In this document: one piece after another, positions 24,701 through 35,636 of the stretch
How the letters are laid out: every line of letters starts with the position of its first letter
Position numbering within the stretch: the stretch's first letter is position 1
Assembly: GCF_032362555.1 (NCBI RefSeq)
Contig: NC_083534.1
Location: forward strand, 2,527,001-2,591,000
Length of the DNA: 64,000 nucleotides
Source: Amyelois transitella
Lineage: Eukaryota > Arthropoda > Insecta > Lepidoptera > Pyralidae
Reading direction: 5' to 3'
Translations under genes and position numbers: made by a program
The notes under the pieces: generated by a model
The model's database searches: none
Told to the model about the DNA's origin: nothing
Seen by the model: the letters and a program-made list of their open reading frames with translations, nothing else

Positions 24701-27700
24701 ACTGGAAGCCAATACTCACATTTTGAGAATCAGGTAATGAAAATAAAATCGGATGTCTGTAAAGTCGGTTTACTTACGATTGTTGAACGTGACAACGTCT
24801 TAAGAGAATACTGATGGAATGGTAGGTTAAATTTTAATTTCATTTGTTTAATAGATTTGTATGTATATAGAGATGGAGGTATACGCTGCCGAACGCGAAG
24901 GCCGATTGTGCCTCTTTGTCGCTCGTTCCGCGCTCTCGCTTGCTCTTCAAGCCTTACACGGAACGACTCAGAGCGAGGTAACGCCGCATGAGTCATGTTT
25001 TTTCGTGCGTGCAGCCGGCTCAATCGAATTATAAGACGTTGTCACGTCAAAAATGAATTTATGAAATTTAAGGAAAATGTTGAAAACCTTATTTATTATC
25101 TTATTCTACTTACCTAGATGGGACGCAAAAATAAAAAAAAGGTCATTCGACGTCTATGTTCCAGGTAATTTCTCCATTCAGAAATTTAGGAGTATGACTT
25201 CCAGTTAGTTTGTATTGTACTTCTGCGGTGGTTATTTAAAATATTAGGTACTATATATATACTATGTATATTATGTTTTTGTGTCGTTTGTTTGTGGAAT
25301 GTTCGTTAGTGTCATTCTATTGTACCGTGTGCTTTTAATACCTACCTACCTATTTCGTTTGCGTTTGTATGTCTGTTCAGTCTTTTGTTTTTGTGTCTAT
25401 GCCATTTATGTTATTGTAATGTCTTTTTGTTCTATTTTATCGTTCAGATGTAGGAAAGCATTGTTAAAATTGAAGTGTTTATTAAAATAAGTACACTTAC
25501 TTACATATTTCTGATTAAAATTTACAGTAGGTATATTAGTAAACTATGTACTTACTTGATTAAAAAATTAAAAAAAAAAATTTATAATGACCTATCACAA
25601 CAGTTGAAATGTCTCCAAATAATTACCATAACATATTAACTGTTCAACCATTTCCTGGCCGCTAGGGTAGGCGTAATAAAAAAATAAATGAGTTATAAAT
25701 GAAATCAAAGTAAAAAAAAGAAAAAAAGGCCGCCACCTCGATGTTGTCGAAAGATTTTTGAACAAAGAAATCCATAGAGCAACAATATCCTTTGAAATAT
25801 GAATAATGGAGGGAGTTTATATTTATTAGGTCCATTTTTCTCTCTCTTCTTTATCTCTTTGATCCTAATTGAGAGTTCTATTCAGAAATACGTTATCCTG
25901 AAAGCTCCTCTGAAACCTGAAATAAATATTTTTTTCTTTTGTAGGCTTTGTTTGTAATCAATAAGTATCTTAATTAGTTATTACCTAATTACTATTTTAA
26001 AAAAGAACAAGTATTTTAGAAAGAAATAAATTAAAAAAAAAAGTTCAATACCATCTCCACTGATTTCTTATAACAATCACATAAAACCTGGATGGTATCG
26101 TCCTAATTGGTGCTCATAAATTACAAGCATCGCCGCACTGTCTGTTTGTTTAGGTGGAGACATCTCTTTAACTATTATCTTCAGCAGATAAAAATAAAAT
26201 TGAGACAGCGAAAAGTATATTTTTAATAATGTACCTTACATTAACGGCATTATGAATTGAAAAAAAAACTTTTTTCCGTGTTCCCATTATATGTAGATTA
26301 ATCATTTCGGTAAATGTATTGACATACATAAATAAATGAAAAAAATATTCGTGTAAAACCTAACTAGGCCAATCCAGAATCATCCTCAAAGGCGCCAACT
26401 CGGGTTCTTCTCCAGAAAGATGAGGACATATCTGGGACTAATGTCGGGAAAACGATGATGATTGATTTAAATAAGTAGGTATATACTCGTATAATATAAA
26501 TGTATATAATATATATATAGATATGTATATCATCGTTTTCACAAATCAAATAAGTATTAATTGTTTCTTTTTCTGGAGTTTCCGAGTTTACTTGCATTTT
26601 GATGCCACTAGTAACCAACCCCTCATTTTAAATACAGTCGTCCCGTTTATTGTTTTAAAAGGTTTGCATTGTCAAATAACAACCTATAATTTGAGTTAAA
26701 AGATATCCAATATGATAAAACCCAATAAATGCCCTTAAAAACATATCAATGGATATCTTAATAAAGTGTTTATAGCTCCAATTGAAGGAAAAAAAATGTT
26801 TCAGGGTCCCGTAGTAACAAAAAACGTATATAAGTACCTAGTTCTTTCATGTCCGTCAGGCTTATAAATTAAGGATTCTTCTTTAAGTGCCGTGTGGTAC
26901 CCGGCACCAATACAAAAAAGAATAGGACCATTCCATCTCTTTCCCATGGATGTCGTAAAAGGCGACAAAGGGATAGGCTTACAAACTTGGGATTCTTTTT
27001 TAGGCGACGGGCTAGCAACCAGTCACTATTTGAATCTCAATTCTATAATTAAGCCAAATAGCTGAAAGTGGCCATTCAGTCTTTTCCAGACTGTTGGCTC
27101 TGTCTACCCCGCAAGGGATATAGACGTGATTTTATGTATGCATGTATGATTCTTCTTCAAGGTGATGGGCTAGCAACCTGTCACTATTTGAGTGTCACTT
27201 CCATTCAAGATTGTTGGCTCTGTAATGAATAAATTTGTACATCGTAATTATACGCTACTTAGATACATAGTGTGCGGCCCGACACGCACTTGGCCAGTTT
27301 TTTATTCCCTAATAATGGCCGGGGCAATATCAGTGGAACACGATCGAATAAGATCGGTCGATTCGATAGGTCCGCTTTTTTGATAACTCAAGCAATACCT
27401 ACGGGTATTTTTTTTATTTTGTTTTTTTGAAGTACTATTTCTACTTAGTTGGTTTTCTATGCTTGGCCCTCAGGTTCGGCCGCGTGATTATCCATATATA
27501 TACGAATATTAATAAAGGTGTTTGTTTGTCCATCTTCCTTGACAAAACCACTAAACAGATCTTCATGAAATTTTGCAATTTAGTAAAGAGTACGGTAAAT
27601 TTAAATTCAAATTTTTTATTCATTATTATAGGATACTTCATATCGCTTAATAATTGTCAAAACTTTTGGTTTCACAACATTGGTTGACGTCAAATAAATT

Positions 27701-30700
27701 ACTTAAAACTTAGTTTACTGCCGCTTCCAAGGCGTTAGTGCAGAAGAAGCGGTAACAAACTGCACTGCAGCATTTTCTTCAACAACGTCAACTTCACAAA
27801 CGACGAAAAAACATAGGGTTCTTTTTTTCCTTCTAGATACATCTCTCTTTCTCCATTTCCAAAGCGTCTTCCCGATTGCATTTTAACTGCTCAAATCAGG
27901 TTGAAAGAAATGTTCAATCAATCGGTCGGATGTTTTAGTTAGTTTAGGATTAAACAGATGAAAATAAAGTTGATGGTCCGCAGTGACAATGGCTTTCGAG
28001 TATTGGCTCTGTCTTCCACGTAAGGGACAAAGACGTAATGTATGTAAAATACAAATAAGTAAATGGGAAAGGTTAAATAACTTGGTATTCTTGTAAGCGA
28101 TGGGCTAGCAAACTGATATTTGAATTCATTTTAATTAACTAAGCCTAAAAAAAGAATCCCAAGTTTATAAGGCCCTTAGTCACCTTTTACGACATCCATG
28201 GGTAACGGATGGAGTGGTCATATTCTTTTTGTATTGGTGCCGGGAACCACGCGACACAAAAAATATTAGTGTCGATAACAGCAAAAACTGTCCGATTAAA
28301 TCGTCTACCTCCTTACATCTAACTAATACCTCTACGTTTCCATTGTTGATAAACTACAAAAAGACCTTTCCACCCGGATAAACAAGAAAATAGTTATCTC
28401 GACGACAATGGTTACCTTTCTCCCCTAGTCATAATTTATGTTTTGTCACAAGGCGTATTTAGCTCCCATTCGCATTATTCACACATTATAAAGCCCGCGA
28501 AGCGTGCCGATAACGGAACGTAATGTTAGACAAGACGGCGCCTTTTGACAGTGACAGTTGTTTGGCGCCAATTTTTAAAGTAGTTTATTTAGTTTACTTA
28601 ATTTTATGTACAAGTGTTTGAAATTAGTTTTTGAAATTATAACCAGTAATATTTTAGGATTGCATACCTACCTACATTAACAAAATAAATATGCCTTTTA
28701 AAGTAATTATCATTTCGTTAACTTCACTTTTTTAATTAATTGTCGTGAAATATTTAAAACATGAATAATACATTTATTTTTTCAAATCGATTGCTGAAAA
28801 AAAAGGAACACGCAGACACCTGTATGTCCTGTTTCCGCGTCATTAACTGCTTACTCAACCGAAAATTTCGAAATTCGAACGTCTTCGGCTGAAAATGGCG
28901 GCGCCTGTCAACTTGTCTAAATGGCCAGTTAACGAAAACAAAAAAGAATATGCGTTGATTTAATCTCTCCTTTTGTTTATGTCAATTTTAGCTTTCGCCC
29001 GGTTCTGCCCTCGCAAAAAGTACACTAGGTATGTCTTTTTCCGTATTCCGCCTATGTAAAATTTCATGGGATCGCGGTTAAGTGGTTTTGACGTGAAAAA
29101 TGGACAAGCAAACACACTATATACACATATTTTTAATAAGTCTCTGCGTCTAGGTCTTTGGTAACTCTATAGGTACTAAGTGAAAGTATACCTACGGCAA
29201 GTATTTTCTCTGATAACTAAATATAATTATAGGAAAAATAGTCCCACCGCGAAATTAACTCAGCAGAACCTATGCTTATAGGCCGAAACCTAGGTTAAGC
29301 AGGTGCGCGCACGCATACGCATATGATAAGTATTTTCTGACTGCAAAGGAATAGATATTAATGGCAGTAATTTAACGCAGCATAAATGTTGAATATAAAT
29401 ATAAGGAGCTATTTTAGTTAACGTCATTAGTTTCCGTTGCTGTGCATAGGTTTTAACTGAGGAATAGCTTTAGGGTCAAGATCAAATTTGAGAAATATTT
29501 CCTTCTAATCCTACTTATGCATAAAGCAGATGGTAAGTTATCTGAATGTGCTGATTTCCTCACAATGTTTTCTACTATCGGGAATACGCTACGATGACCA
29601 TATAATTAATTAAAAAAAATGATGGTTGCATACACGTCAATGGTATTTGATATCCTAATAAAATGAAAGTTAAAAGAGTTGACTCGACGGGAAACACAGG
29701 CCACAAAAAGAAAATGGCGTAATTCAATACCTAACTGTTCCATTTTCAACTTTTGGAAACTAACGGCGACCACAATTTTAAGTTTCGCCAAATACGGGCA
29801 CTGGCTGGTAGTAACGAGGTAGAAAAAACAAAAGAAAAACCTCATCCACTCAGTCGTTAATTCTTTGGGGGTATTTTTGATCCCACTTTTGTTCTAAGAC
29901 CCGTATTGTATTGGTCGGCATTTGACGGCACTTGTACTGTAACTAAGCCACTTACGGCTTACGCGGGTGATTTAGTGATGTGATCAATCTTCGATAATTA
30001 TATCGATAGCTGGTATATTTTTGTTTGACCTGGATAATAGGTTTTTTATTTTAAGTCAATCTCGTCTTATTGTTTGCCGTTCAGCCTACTTAAAAATGTA
30101 CTGAAATATTCAGGTATATGGAAGAAAATTACCATCAAAATCACCAGACAACTCTTTAACATTGAATGAAGTTATTGTTTTATTTTCTGATAATTTACTT
30201 ATTTTTTAAAAAAGGTTTTCAATGCATAACGCAGAGCTAAAACTAAAACACAACAGTTATCGCTAAATCACTGGCCACCGGTTCTAGAGAAGCCGTGGAC
30301 CAAAGATTAACCTCCTCTGCGTCTTGGAGATGAAAAGTCATGAAATGACTCCCATTTAAGTCCTTGCTTGGATAATATAGATCCAGGAAACCTGCACATC
30401 CAGTACGTTCAGGTTTCACAATGTTTCCGTCGCTGTTTTAGCATCGGTTGTCAATCTAACTATCCTTACTTAACAAAAAAAAAATACATCGACATCGATA
30501 AACAGCCCTTGAGTGTCGTGTCCCTACGACAGCTTGACCAGAACTTTGCCAAATGAAGCGGGCGAGTGTGAGTCCGCGGCGGAATCCGCACAGAGCAGCT
30601 TCGTGTACAGAGCCTAATACTTTATTTATAACAAGTTTATTTCACGAGTGAATTCATAAAATAAAAAAAGCTAGGCAGAATATAATTTTTCATTAACATC

Positions 30701-33700
30701 CATGTAACTCGCTTGTTTTCTAACGGGTTAGACAAAGCCAATATTCTTGAAGAGACTCCAAAAACCCTGGTCAGCGGGTTAAATTAGGATTCAGATAATG
30801 ACAATAGCAACTTATCAGTATCTGAATCATTACATCGTTTAAAATAATAATCCGAAACCCGCCTTTTCCTTGATACATACATGCATACATATAATCACGT
30901 CTATATCCCTTGCGGGGTAGACAGAGCCAACAGTTCTGAATAAACTGTTATGCCACGTTCAGCTGTTTGGCTTAACGATAGAATTGAAATTCAAATAGTG
31001 ACAGGTTGCTAGCCTATCGCCTAAAAGAAGAATCCCAAGTTTATAAGCCTATCCCTTAGTCGCCTTTTATGACATCCATGGGAACGAGATGGAATGATCC
31101 TATTCTTTTTTTATTGGTGCCGGGAACCACACGGCACCTCTCCCTTGATTAACTTTAAAATCTTCAAGGGTATAAAGAAGCCGCTGGCATACAGTTTCAT
31201 AGTTTCTTTTCATTGCCATTGCAAGACAGATATCTATATACAAGACGTTTAAGCGGCCTTTCAGCGTTTTCAGTATCACATTAGTTTTGTGTTATTTACG
31301 ATATAGTTATTTATCGTTGAGTTAACATCCCATTACACGACTCTCGTGTTCAATTTTTGACTAGCTCAATCAGAATCTATGCGATTATTCGTTGTATTTC
31401 TTTTTTTTTTTAATTATTATCTACTGTACTTACTATAAACAAACATACGTGGTCTCCGTACCGTGCTCCTCTATTCCCAAGTTGAGTGCATACAAAGAGC
31501 AAAACCTCTACTAAGGGCTCGTTAAGTGCGAAATAAGTAAAGCTTTGTCAGCTTGTTCTAATCCGGCGCGCCCGGGCCACGCCGCTTTCTCCCACGGACC
31601 TTAAAAATTCACCAACCAAAAGGTTTTGCTACCCACACTATAAAGTACCTACCTTTTGTCGGACATTGCTTTTGTAGGATAGGATTTTTTTTGTCTTACA
31701 CGATACGATTGGATGGATGGATGGTAATTATATCGGTGAATGCAGAATATGTAAACTTAAATAACCGGTAGAATAAAGAATACTTAGGACCACTCCATCT
31801 CTTTCCCATGGATGTCCTAAAAGGCGACTAAGGGATAGGCTTATAAACTTTGGATTCTTCTTTGGTTAGACGATAGGCTAGCAACCAGTCACTATTAGAA
31901 TCTCAATTCTATCATAAAAACAAACAGCTAAAAGTCTCAGTCTTTTCAAGATTGTTGGCTCTGTCTACCCCGCAAGGGATATAGACGTAATTATTATATG
32001 TATGTATGTACGAAACGATTCTACCATGTGATGACCTAGACAAGATTTGTTTGCTCCAGATCAGATGGTCTACAAGGATAAATGTCTTACTGTCGTCCTG
32101 TTTTGGCATATACTTAGTTGTATTTTACTGTTTAGAGCATCGGCCTTCAAGCGGTTTGAATGTACGGTCAACGGCAAAGAATAAATGCATGACCCCTTAT
32201 TTGACAACTAGCTGTGCCCGTGACTTCGTCCGCGTGGAATGTTGGGCATCATTGAAACCCTCAAGGAAGAATAATTGTCCCCGATTTTTTTCACATTCTC
32301 CATTATTTCTTCGCTTCTAATAGTTGCAGCGTGATGTTATATAGCCTTCCCCGATAAATGGTCTATTCAACACAAAAATAATTTTTCAAATTCGAACCAG
32401 TGGGTCCTGAAATTAGCGCGTTCAAACAAACAAACAAACTCTTCAGCTCTATAATATTAGTATAGATAAATCAAATCGAAAGGAGGCGCAATTTTCTCTG
32501 CAGTTGACTGTACTTTTGATAAATAAAATCTGCCATTCCAGGAAAGAGAACTAACAGCGAAATGCAAAAATTGCTGACCGTTTTATGACCAATTCACACA
32601 CTTTAATATTAGACCTTATTCACACACTTTAATATTTTAATAACTGACTGACTGATCATATTTTTAGTACCGGCGCCGTCTGCAGTCATCATTTTATAAC
32701 TTGTCGTAAATGGCGGGAAAACGGCGACATATTGATTTTTTTTAGATACATTAGTTATGGATACTTCTGGGTTACTTCTAATGTTGGTAAAACGATTTCT
32801 TTTTATTTATATACAATTTTGAAAATTATAAATGTAAAGCCGTGTGTATTATTACTTAATGATCATATTTTTTTAAAGTATTTAACATAGTAATAATACC
32901 ATTCATTATGATATAGCTGTATATGTATGTGTATATAATTTATATCTTTGCATAAATAAAATCGAAGTACAATGTATCTAATAATCATTGGGAATTTAAA
33001 ACGAGAGTACTTTGTATGAAAACTTGAGCATATGGGAAAGCTTAAAATAATCCCTTTAAATAATCTCCTTTAGTCGTAACAACTGCCATTTAACTTTGGT
33101 ATCCTTTTAAAAATAGACTACGAGATAAGAAGACACTTTCTTGTTGGAAAAAGACAATGCGTTAAAATATCTGGAGATACGTAAACTGCATTCGAAAACT
33201 TTGGCTCTTGGCACATATAGTTTATGAGGTATTATTTTATAGATGCACCCATAAGCACCCTCGACCGTTGCTACGGAGGCTGCATCTGACAGTTGAGTAT
33301 TGACGGCGGCGTTCGCGCCATTATGCAGCGCCGCCATTTTTATTTTATTTGTACGGAAATGTCTGAATTACCTTTTTATTTGGAGGTTTTAAAAATTAAG
33401 TAGCGAAAGTTATATTATTTGAATTCCAATACTATTTAAGCCTCCAGAGACGTAATTTGAAAGTTTTAATCTAGGTATATTTTTAAAAGTTTTTACAAGC
33501 ATCTTTTTTAATATTTTCTTGGATTGTATTTGACCATGTTGCCAAAAAGATAACACTGATGATTAATAAATGACTGTGCTGAATAGTGGATAGTATTAGA
33601 TTTGGAGGTGGTAATAAATGCATTTTTATGACGGTCACACGACGATATTAAAATTGTTATTTTTACGTCCCACCGAGATTATATTATTATACGCCATATT

Positions 33701-34653
33701 GAAATCTATACTTATATTTTGGTCTAATAATCCGATGTCTTGTTAAATTTCTTTATGATTAGAACAATTCGGAGGTAGGTACATTTGTAAACCTTGTCTC
33801 TTTTAAATGGTCTTATTTATATGCTTCTGTCTGTACACAAAAATATGCATGTTTTGTTTTTATTACTGTGATGTTCAGTTTTTTATGTATTTGTGCCTGT
33901 AATTCTTCTAAGTATGCTTGATGCGCTTTAACGGCTTGCAAGAATGAATATTTCAAATTACCCATTAGCATAGGCATTCCACGGGGATCCGGAGTTGATG
34001 AAATAGCAATTTTATTTTTGTATTTTTTCAAGCTGTGTAGAAACCAAAAAATAACAACAAATTTCGTCATAACTCCAATATCATTTGCAAATGGAAGCGA
34101 AATCTAAGTTGTATAAAAACTAGGTTCATATTTAAAACATTTTTGAATTTGGGTTACCTACTTATTATTAACACATTCTTTTTTTCATATAATGTTATTT
34201 TTTTTTATCATCCTAATTACATTTTGACAGTATTTAGAAATGGAAATGGTTTTAATTCTTGTATCTTTTTTTTTAATTTGTTTTAGGAACTGACACACGG
34301 TTTTCGAGCAATTATCCCATCACGTGTCCCAATTCTTCGTGTACTTTTTTTTATTAGCCGTAGGGTTTAATTCTAAAGGGACACGTATAAACGTGTGTCA
34401 AGGCCCTTCCTTCCTCGACAAATTCCTGTAATATTAATACTTTTAAAATATTTCTTTCAGATTCCGCGCCTGCCTGAAGCTCGCAGACACGTCAGTTTCC
34501 AACATGGTCGGAAAGTTATTCTTCAACGTAGTCCAAACTAAATGCTTCGTGCTGAAACCAGTTAAAGTGTGCACGAAAAGATCGTGGTGGGGGAAATGTC
34601 TAAGGAGGGGGTTCACCAAGCAAGCATTCTTGAGGGACAATCTTCCATATTGA
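18399..34653 (+). CDS. Group III (bee-venom-type) secreted phospholipase A2 gene, four recognised exons
   Basis: Exons seen: A 18399-18791, B 20995-21216, C 24436-24660, D 34461-34653. Every junction is phase 2 (codon AG|N) with GT donors and AG acceptors. B and C are homologous and each encodes the catalytic core (PGTKWCG, a CCRxHD active site, CxCD). D encodes the shared C-terminal part and the stop. The family hydrolyses the sn-2 ester of phospholipids with calcium, normally as a secreted disulphide-rich enzyme. A-B-D, A-C-D and A-B-C-D all stay in frame, because B and C are 222 and 225 bases. The open frame runs upstream of the first Met in exon A to the acceptor, so a signal-peptide exon probably lies further 5'; I could not find it. 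An AATAAA lies at 34889. The enzyme class is secure; the splicing mode and N-terminus are inferred. Confidence 0.8.
18792..20994 (+). other. PLA2 intron A-B
   Basis: About 2.2 kb of AT-rich sequence. A stretch near 19880-19985 (CTTCCAGCAGTGG ... GCTGAAGTGATGA) resembles the 3' end of lepidopteran jockey/CR1-type LINEs. No other coding exon was seen. Confidence 0.5.
20995..21216 (+). CDS. PLA2 exon B, first catalytic-core exon
   Basis: The acceptor is GGTGACAG|G with a weak pyrimidine tract, and the donor is AG|GTTAGT. The exon is 222 bases, phase 2 at both ends. It encodes the calcium loop WCGAG, the active-site pair in CCRTHDNC, and the CKCD motif near its end. About 31 of 74 residues match exon C when aligned by eye. 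The spacing of HD to the next Cys is the usual family spacing. The weak acceptor would suit regulated inclusion. A stop lies upstream in frame at 20972-20974, so this exon needs splicing from exon A or from an unseen exon. Confidence 0.8.
21217..24435 (+). other. PLA2 intron B-C
   Basis: About 3.2 kb, AT-rich. Worn Helitron-like phrases occur (22720-22800, TCAGTAGTTTTTGCGTCATA; 23337-23370, GCCGCGGGCGGAAGTT; 23534, CTAGCTAAAGCCCGGGACTT). No additional catalytic-core exon was found. Confidence 0.45.
24436..24660 (+). CDS. PLA2 exon C, second catalytic-core exon
   Basis: The acceptor is CCTCTTTGACAG|G and the donor is AG|GTTAGT. The exon is 225 bases, phase 2 at both ends, exactly as in exon B. 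It encodes WCGKG, the active-site pair in CCRVHD, and CRCD. Relative to exon B it carries one extra residue between the HD pair and the following Cys (HDLRC against HDNC), which accounts for the three-base length difference. The calcium-loop glycines and the His-Asp pair are kept, so it is likely catalytic. It looks like an ancient tandem exon duplication with substantial divergence. Confidence 0.8.
24787..25047. mobile_element. Candidate MITE with 16-bp perfect terminal inverted repeats
   Basis: ACGTGACAACGTCTTA at 24787-24802 is exactly inverted at 25032-25047. The ~260 bp interior has an unusually GC-rich half (GCGAAGGCCGATTGTGCC, CGTTCCGCGCTCTCGC). It lies 126 bases past exon C. No transposase is present and no clear target duplication was identified. 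Confidence 0.55.
26862..27228 (+). mobile_element. Outer SINE fragment split by a second SINE
   Basis: The internal part of the TATG-tailed SINE continues across the insertion. The left piece is 26862-26887 (GGCTTATAAATTAAGGATTC) and the right piece is 27148-27228 (GGTGATGGGCTAGCAACCTG). The 14-bp junction sequence GATTCTTCTTTAAG / GATTCTTCTTCAAG appears on both sides as a target duplication with one difference. Confidence 0.75.
26888..27147 (+). mobile_element. SINE copy inserted in another SINE
   Basis: Full-length copy, from the head TGCCGTGTGGTACCCGGCAC to CGTGATTTTATGTATG and a short tail. Its CGTGATTTTATG end is the form closest to the LINE 3' end. Confidence 0.88.
28001..28256. mobile_element. 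Broken, rearranged SINE pieces
   Basis: Plus-strand 3' piece 28001-28048 (TATTGGCTCTGTCTTCC) and plus-strand middle piece 28060-28110 (GCGATGGGCTAGCAAAC). These are followed by the minus-strand 5' half at 28146-28256 (GAATCCCAAGTTTATAAGG to GGGAACCACGCGACAC). At least two damaged copies in opposite orientation. Confidence 0.65.
30874..31137 (-). mobile_element. SINE copy, (TATG)n-tailed family, full length
   Basis: Well-preserved minus-strand copy from ACATACATGCATACATATAA to GGGAACCACACGGCACC. Confidence 0.88.
31769..32009 (+). mobile_element. SINE copy, 5' head missing
   Basis: Plus-strand copy from GAATAAAGAATACTTAGGAC through CCCATGGATGTCCTAAAAGG to the CCGCAAGGGATATAGACG end and TATG tail. 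The ~25-bp head is lost. Confidence 0.82.
32208..32466 (-). mobile_element. Helitron-like non-autonomous element (family 1), near complete
   Basis: Plus-strand text runs from CTAGCTGTGCCCGTGACTTC to ATAATATTAGTATAGA. Read on the minus strand it begins TCTATACTAATATTATA, ends CTAG, and sits between A and T. Confidence 0.72.
33813..34070 (-). CDS. Hypothetical small ORF, 85 residues, antisense in PLA2 intron
   Basis: It starts with ATG at 34070 and stops at 33813. The N-terminus is hydrophobic (MTKFVVIFWFLH), followed by a basic stretch and an amphipathic helix-like segment (LQAVKAHQAYLEELQAQIH). No family is recognised. The sequence context of the start is weak and no splice sites or poly(A) signal were tied to it. 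It may be chance; the balanced residue use in the helical half is the only reason to list it. Confidence 0.2.
   Translation of the reverse strand: MTKFVVIFWFLHSLKKYKNKIAISSTPDPRGMPMLMGNLKYSFLQAVKAHQAYLEELQAQIHKKLNITVIKTKHAYFCVQTEAYK
34461..34653 (+). CDS. PLA2 exon D, C-terminal exon and stop
   Basis: The acceptor TTTCTTTCAG ends at 34460. The first base completes a split AG|A codon, and the frame then runs 63 codons to TGA at 34651-34653. It has the family's C-terminal pattern: a Cys followed by LKLADTS, then VGKLFFN, then TKC and a basic Cys-containing tail ending LPY. At the place where the family usually has an active-site-supporting Tyr, this exon appears to have Phe (LFFN). It is shared by whichever catalytic core is used. 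Confidence 0.8.
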
Positions 34654-34888
34654 AGTTTATGTTGTTAGGTTGGCAGTTTTTACGCGCGCTTTTTTATCGA
34701 ACTACCAAATATGCTACGTTATTAAAATAATAGATTGATGGATTACTTTTGGGAACAGATCAAGTGACCTGAAGAAACCTCCGGTGACGTGTTTGGTGGT
34801 CACAAGGCATGTCTAAACTTCTCTCTTCTATCTTTTTCGTTTACCTTGTTGTTAGAGAGAGTAGGAAGACATATGCCAAAGTTTCATG

Positions 34889-34894
34889 AATAAA
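34889..34894 (+). promoter_or_regulatory. Poly(A) signal AATAAA of the PLA2 gene
   Basis: First AATAAA after the PLA2 stop, 236 bases downstream. Another lies near 35002. Confidence 0.5.
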
Positions 34895-35565
34895 CTATTA
34901 TTATCAAACGTGAAAAGCAGCTAGCAGCCTATTATGCTCAACATACTTAATTATTTTTCAATTTTCTTTTATTAATTCTTATTTATTTTAACTCTACTTA
35001 TAATAAATCTCGAATCTTGTGATATAGCTGTGCTAAAGTATACTGCTCACAACTTTCTGGGAATCTTCTAAAAATCCCAACTTCAACCCAATTTCTGTAA
35101 CGGGTTTAAACGGTTGTAAGTGTTCTCGTCTGATCTTAACCACTGTTCGTTAATTAATAGTAACACGTTTTCCAACATTATAATATGTCGTAGTCGGTGT
35201 TAAGTAGTGGATATTTAAAATTATTTTCAAAAAAAGTTGATATTGAAAATAATATCAAGAACAAATAACATTTGCACAAAATCTATAAATAATATTATAT
35301 TATTCATCGGTAAGAAAGAAGCTATCAACTTAAAGGTACTGAAGTATTAAGTCGGTATTTTCTACTCCAATTAACTATCTTGGACATGAAATTGTGTGGT
35401 CCCACACCGGGGTAGATTTGTACAGCCAGCTATGGACGCCATCTTAATTTCTTTTTCGCGCTCAAAATCAATGAAAAAAATCAGTTGTGGGTTAAAAAAT
35501 ATACCTCTAATTGATATTGTTAAACAATATAATATCAACATATTGTTAAACAATATAAGCAGGAG
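34895..35565. other. Downstream of PLA2, no gene recognised
   Basis: AT-rich. Contains a direct repeat of the palindrome-like ATATTGTTAAACAATATAA around 35515-35558 and a small hairpin near 35222-35255. Confidence 0.4.
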
Positions 35566-35624
35566 GTAGTCTCTGCCTACCCCTCCGGGAAAGAGGCGTG
35601 ATTTTATGTATGTATGTATGTATG
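35566..35624 (+). mobile_element. 59-bp LINE tail insertion with 12-bp target duplication
   Basis: Holds only the last ~35 bp of the LINE (GTAGTCTCTGCCTACCCCTC) and the (TATG)n tail. It is flanked on both sides by TATAAGCAGGAG (35554-35565 and 35625-35636). An extreme 5' truncation of the family at 39842-41808. Confidence 0.88.
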
Positions 35625-35636
35625 TATAAGCAGGAG

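Larger units (their letters stand above)
25048..34460 (+). other. Rest of PLA2 intron C-D, repeat-rich
   Basis: From the MITE to exon D. It contains the SINE and Helitron copies listed separately at 26862-27228, 28001-28256, 30874-31137, 31769-32009 and 32208-32466. A worn SINE scrap lies near 30720-30803. GC-richer patches at 28540-28580, 28880-28930 and 33280-33340 have no assigned role. No third catalytic-core exon was found. Confidence 0.45.
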
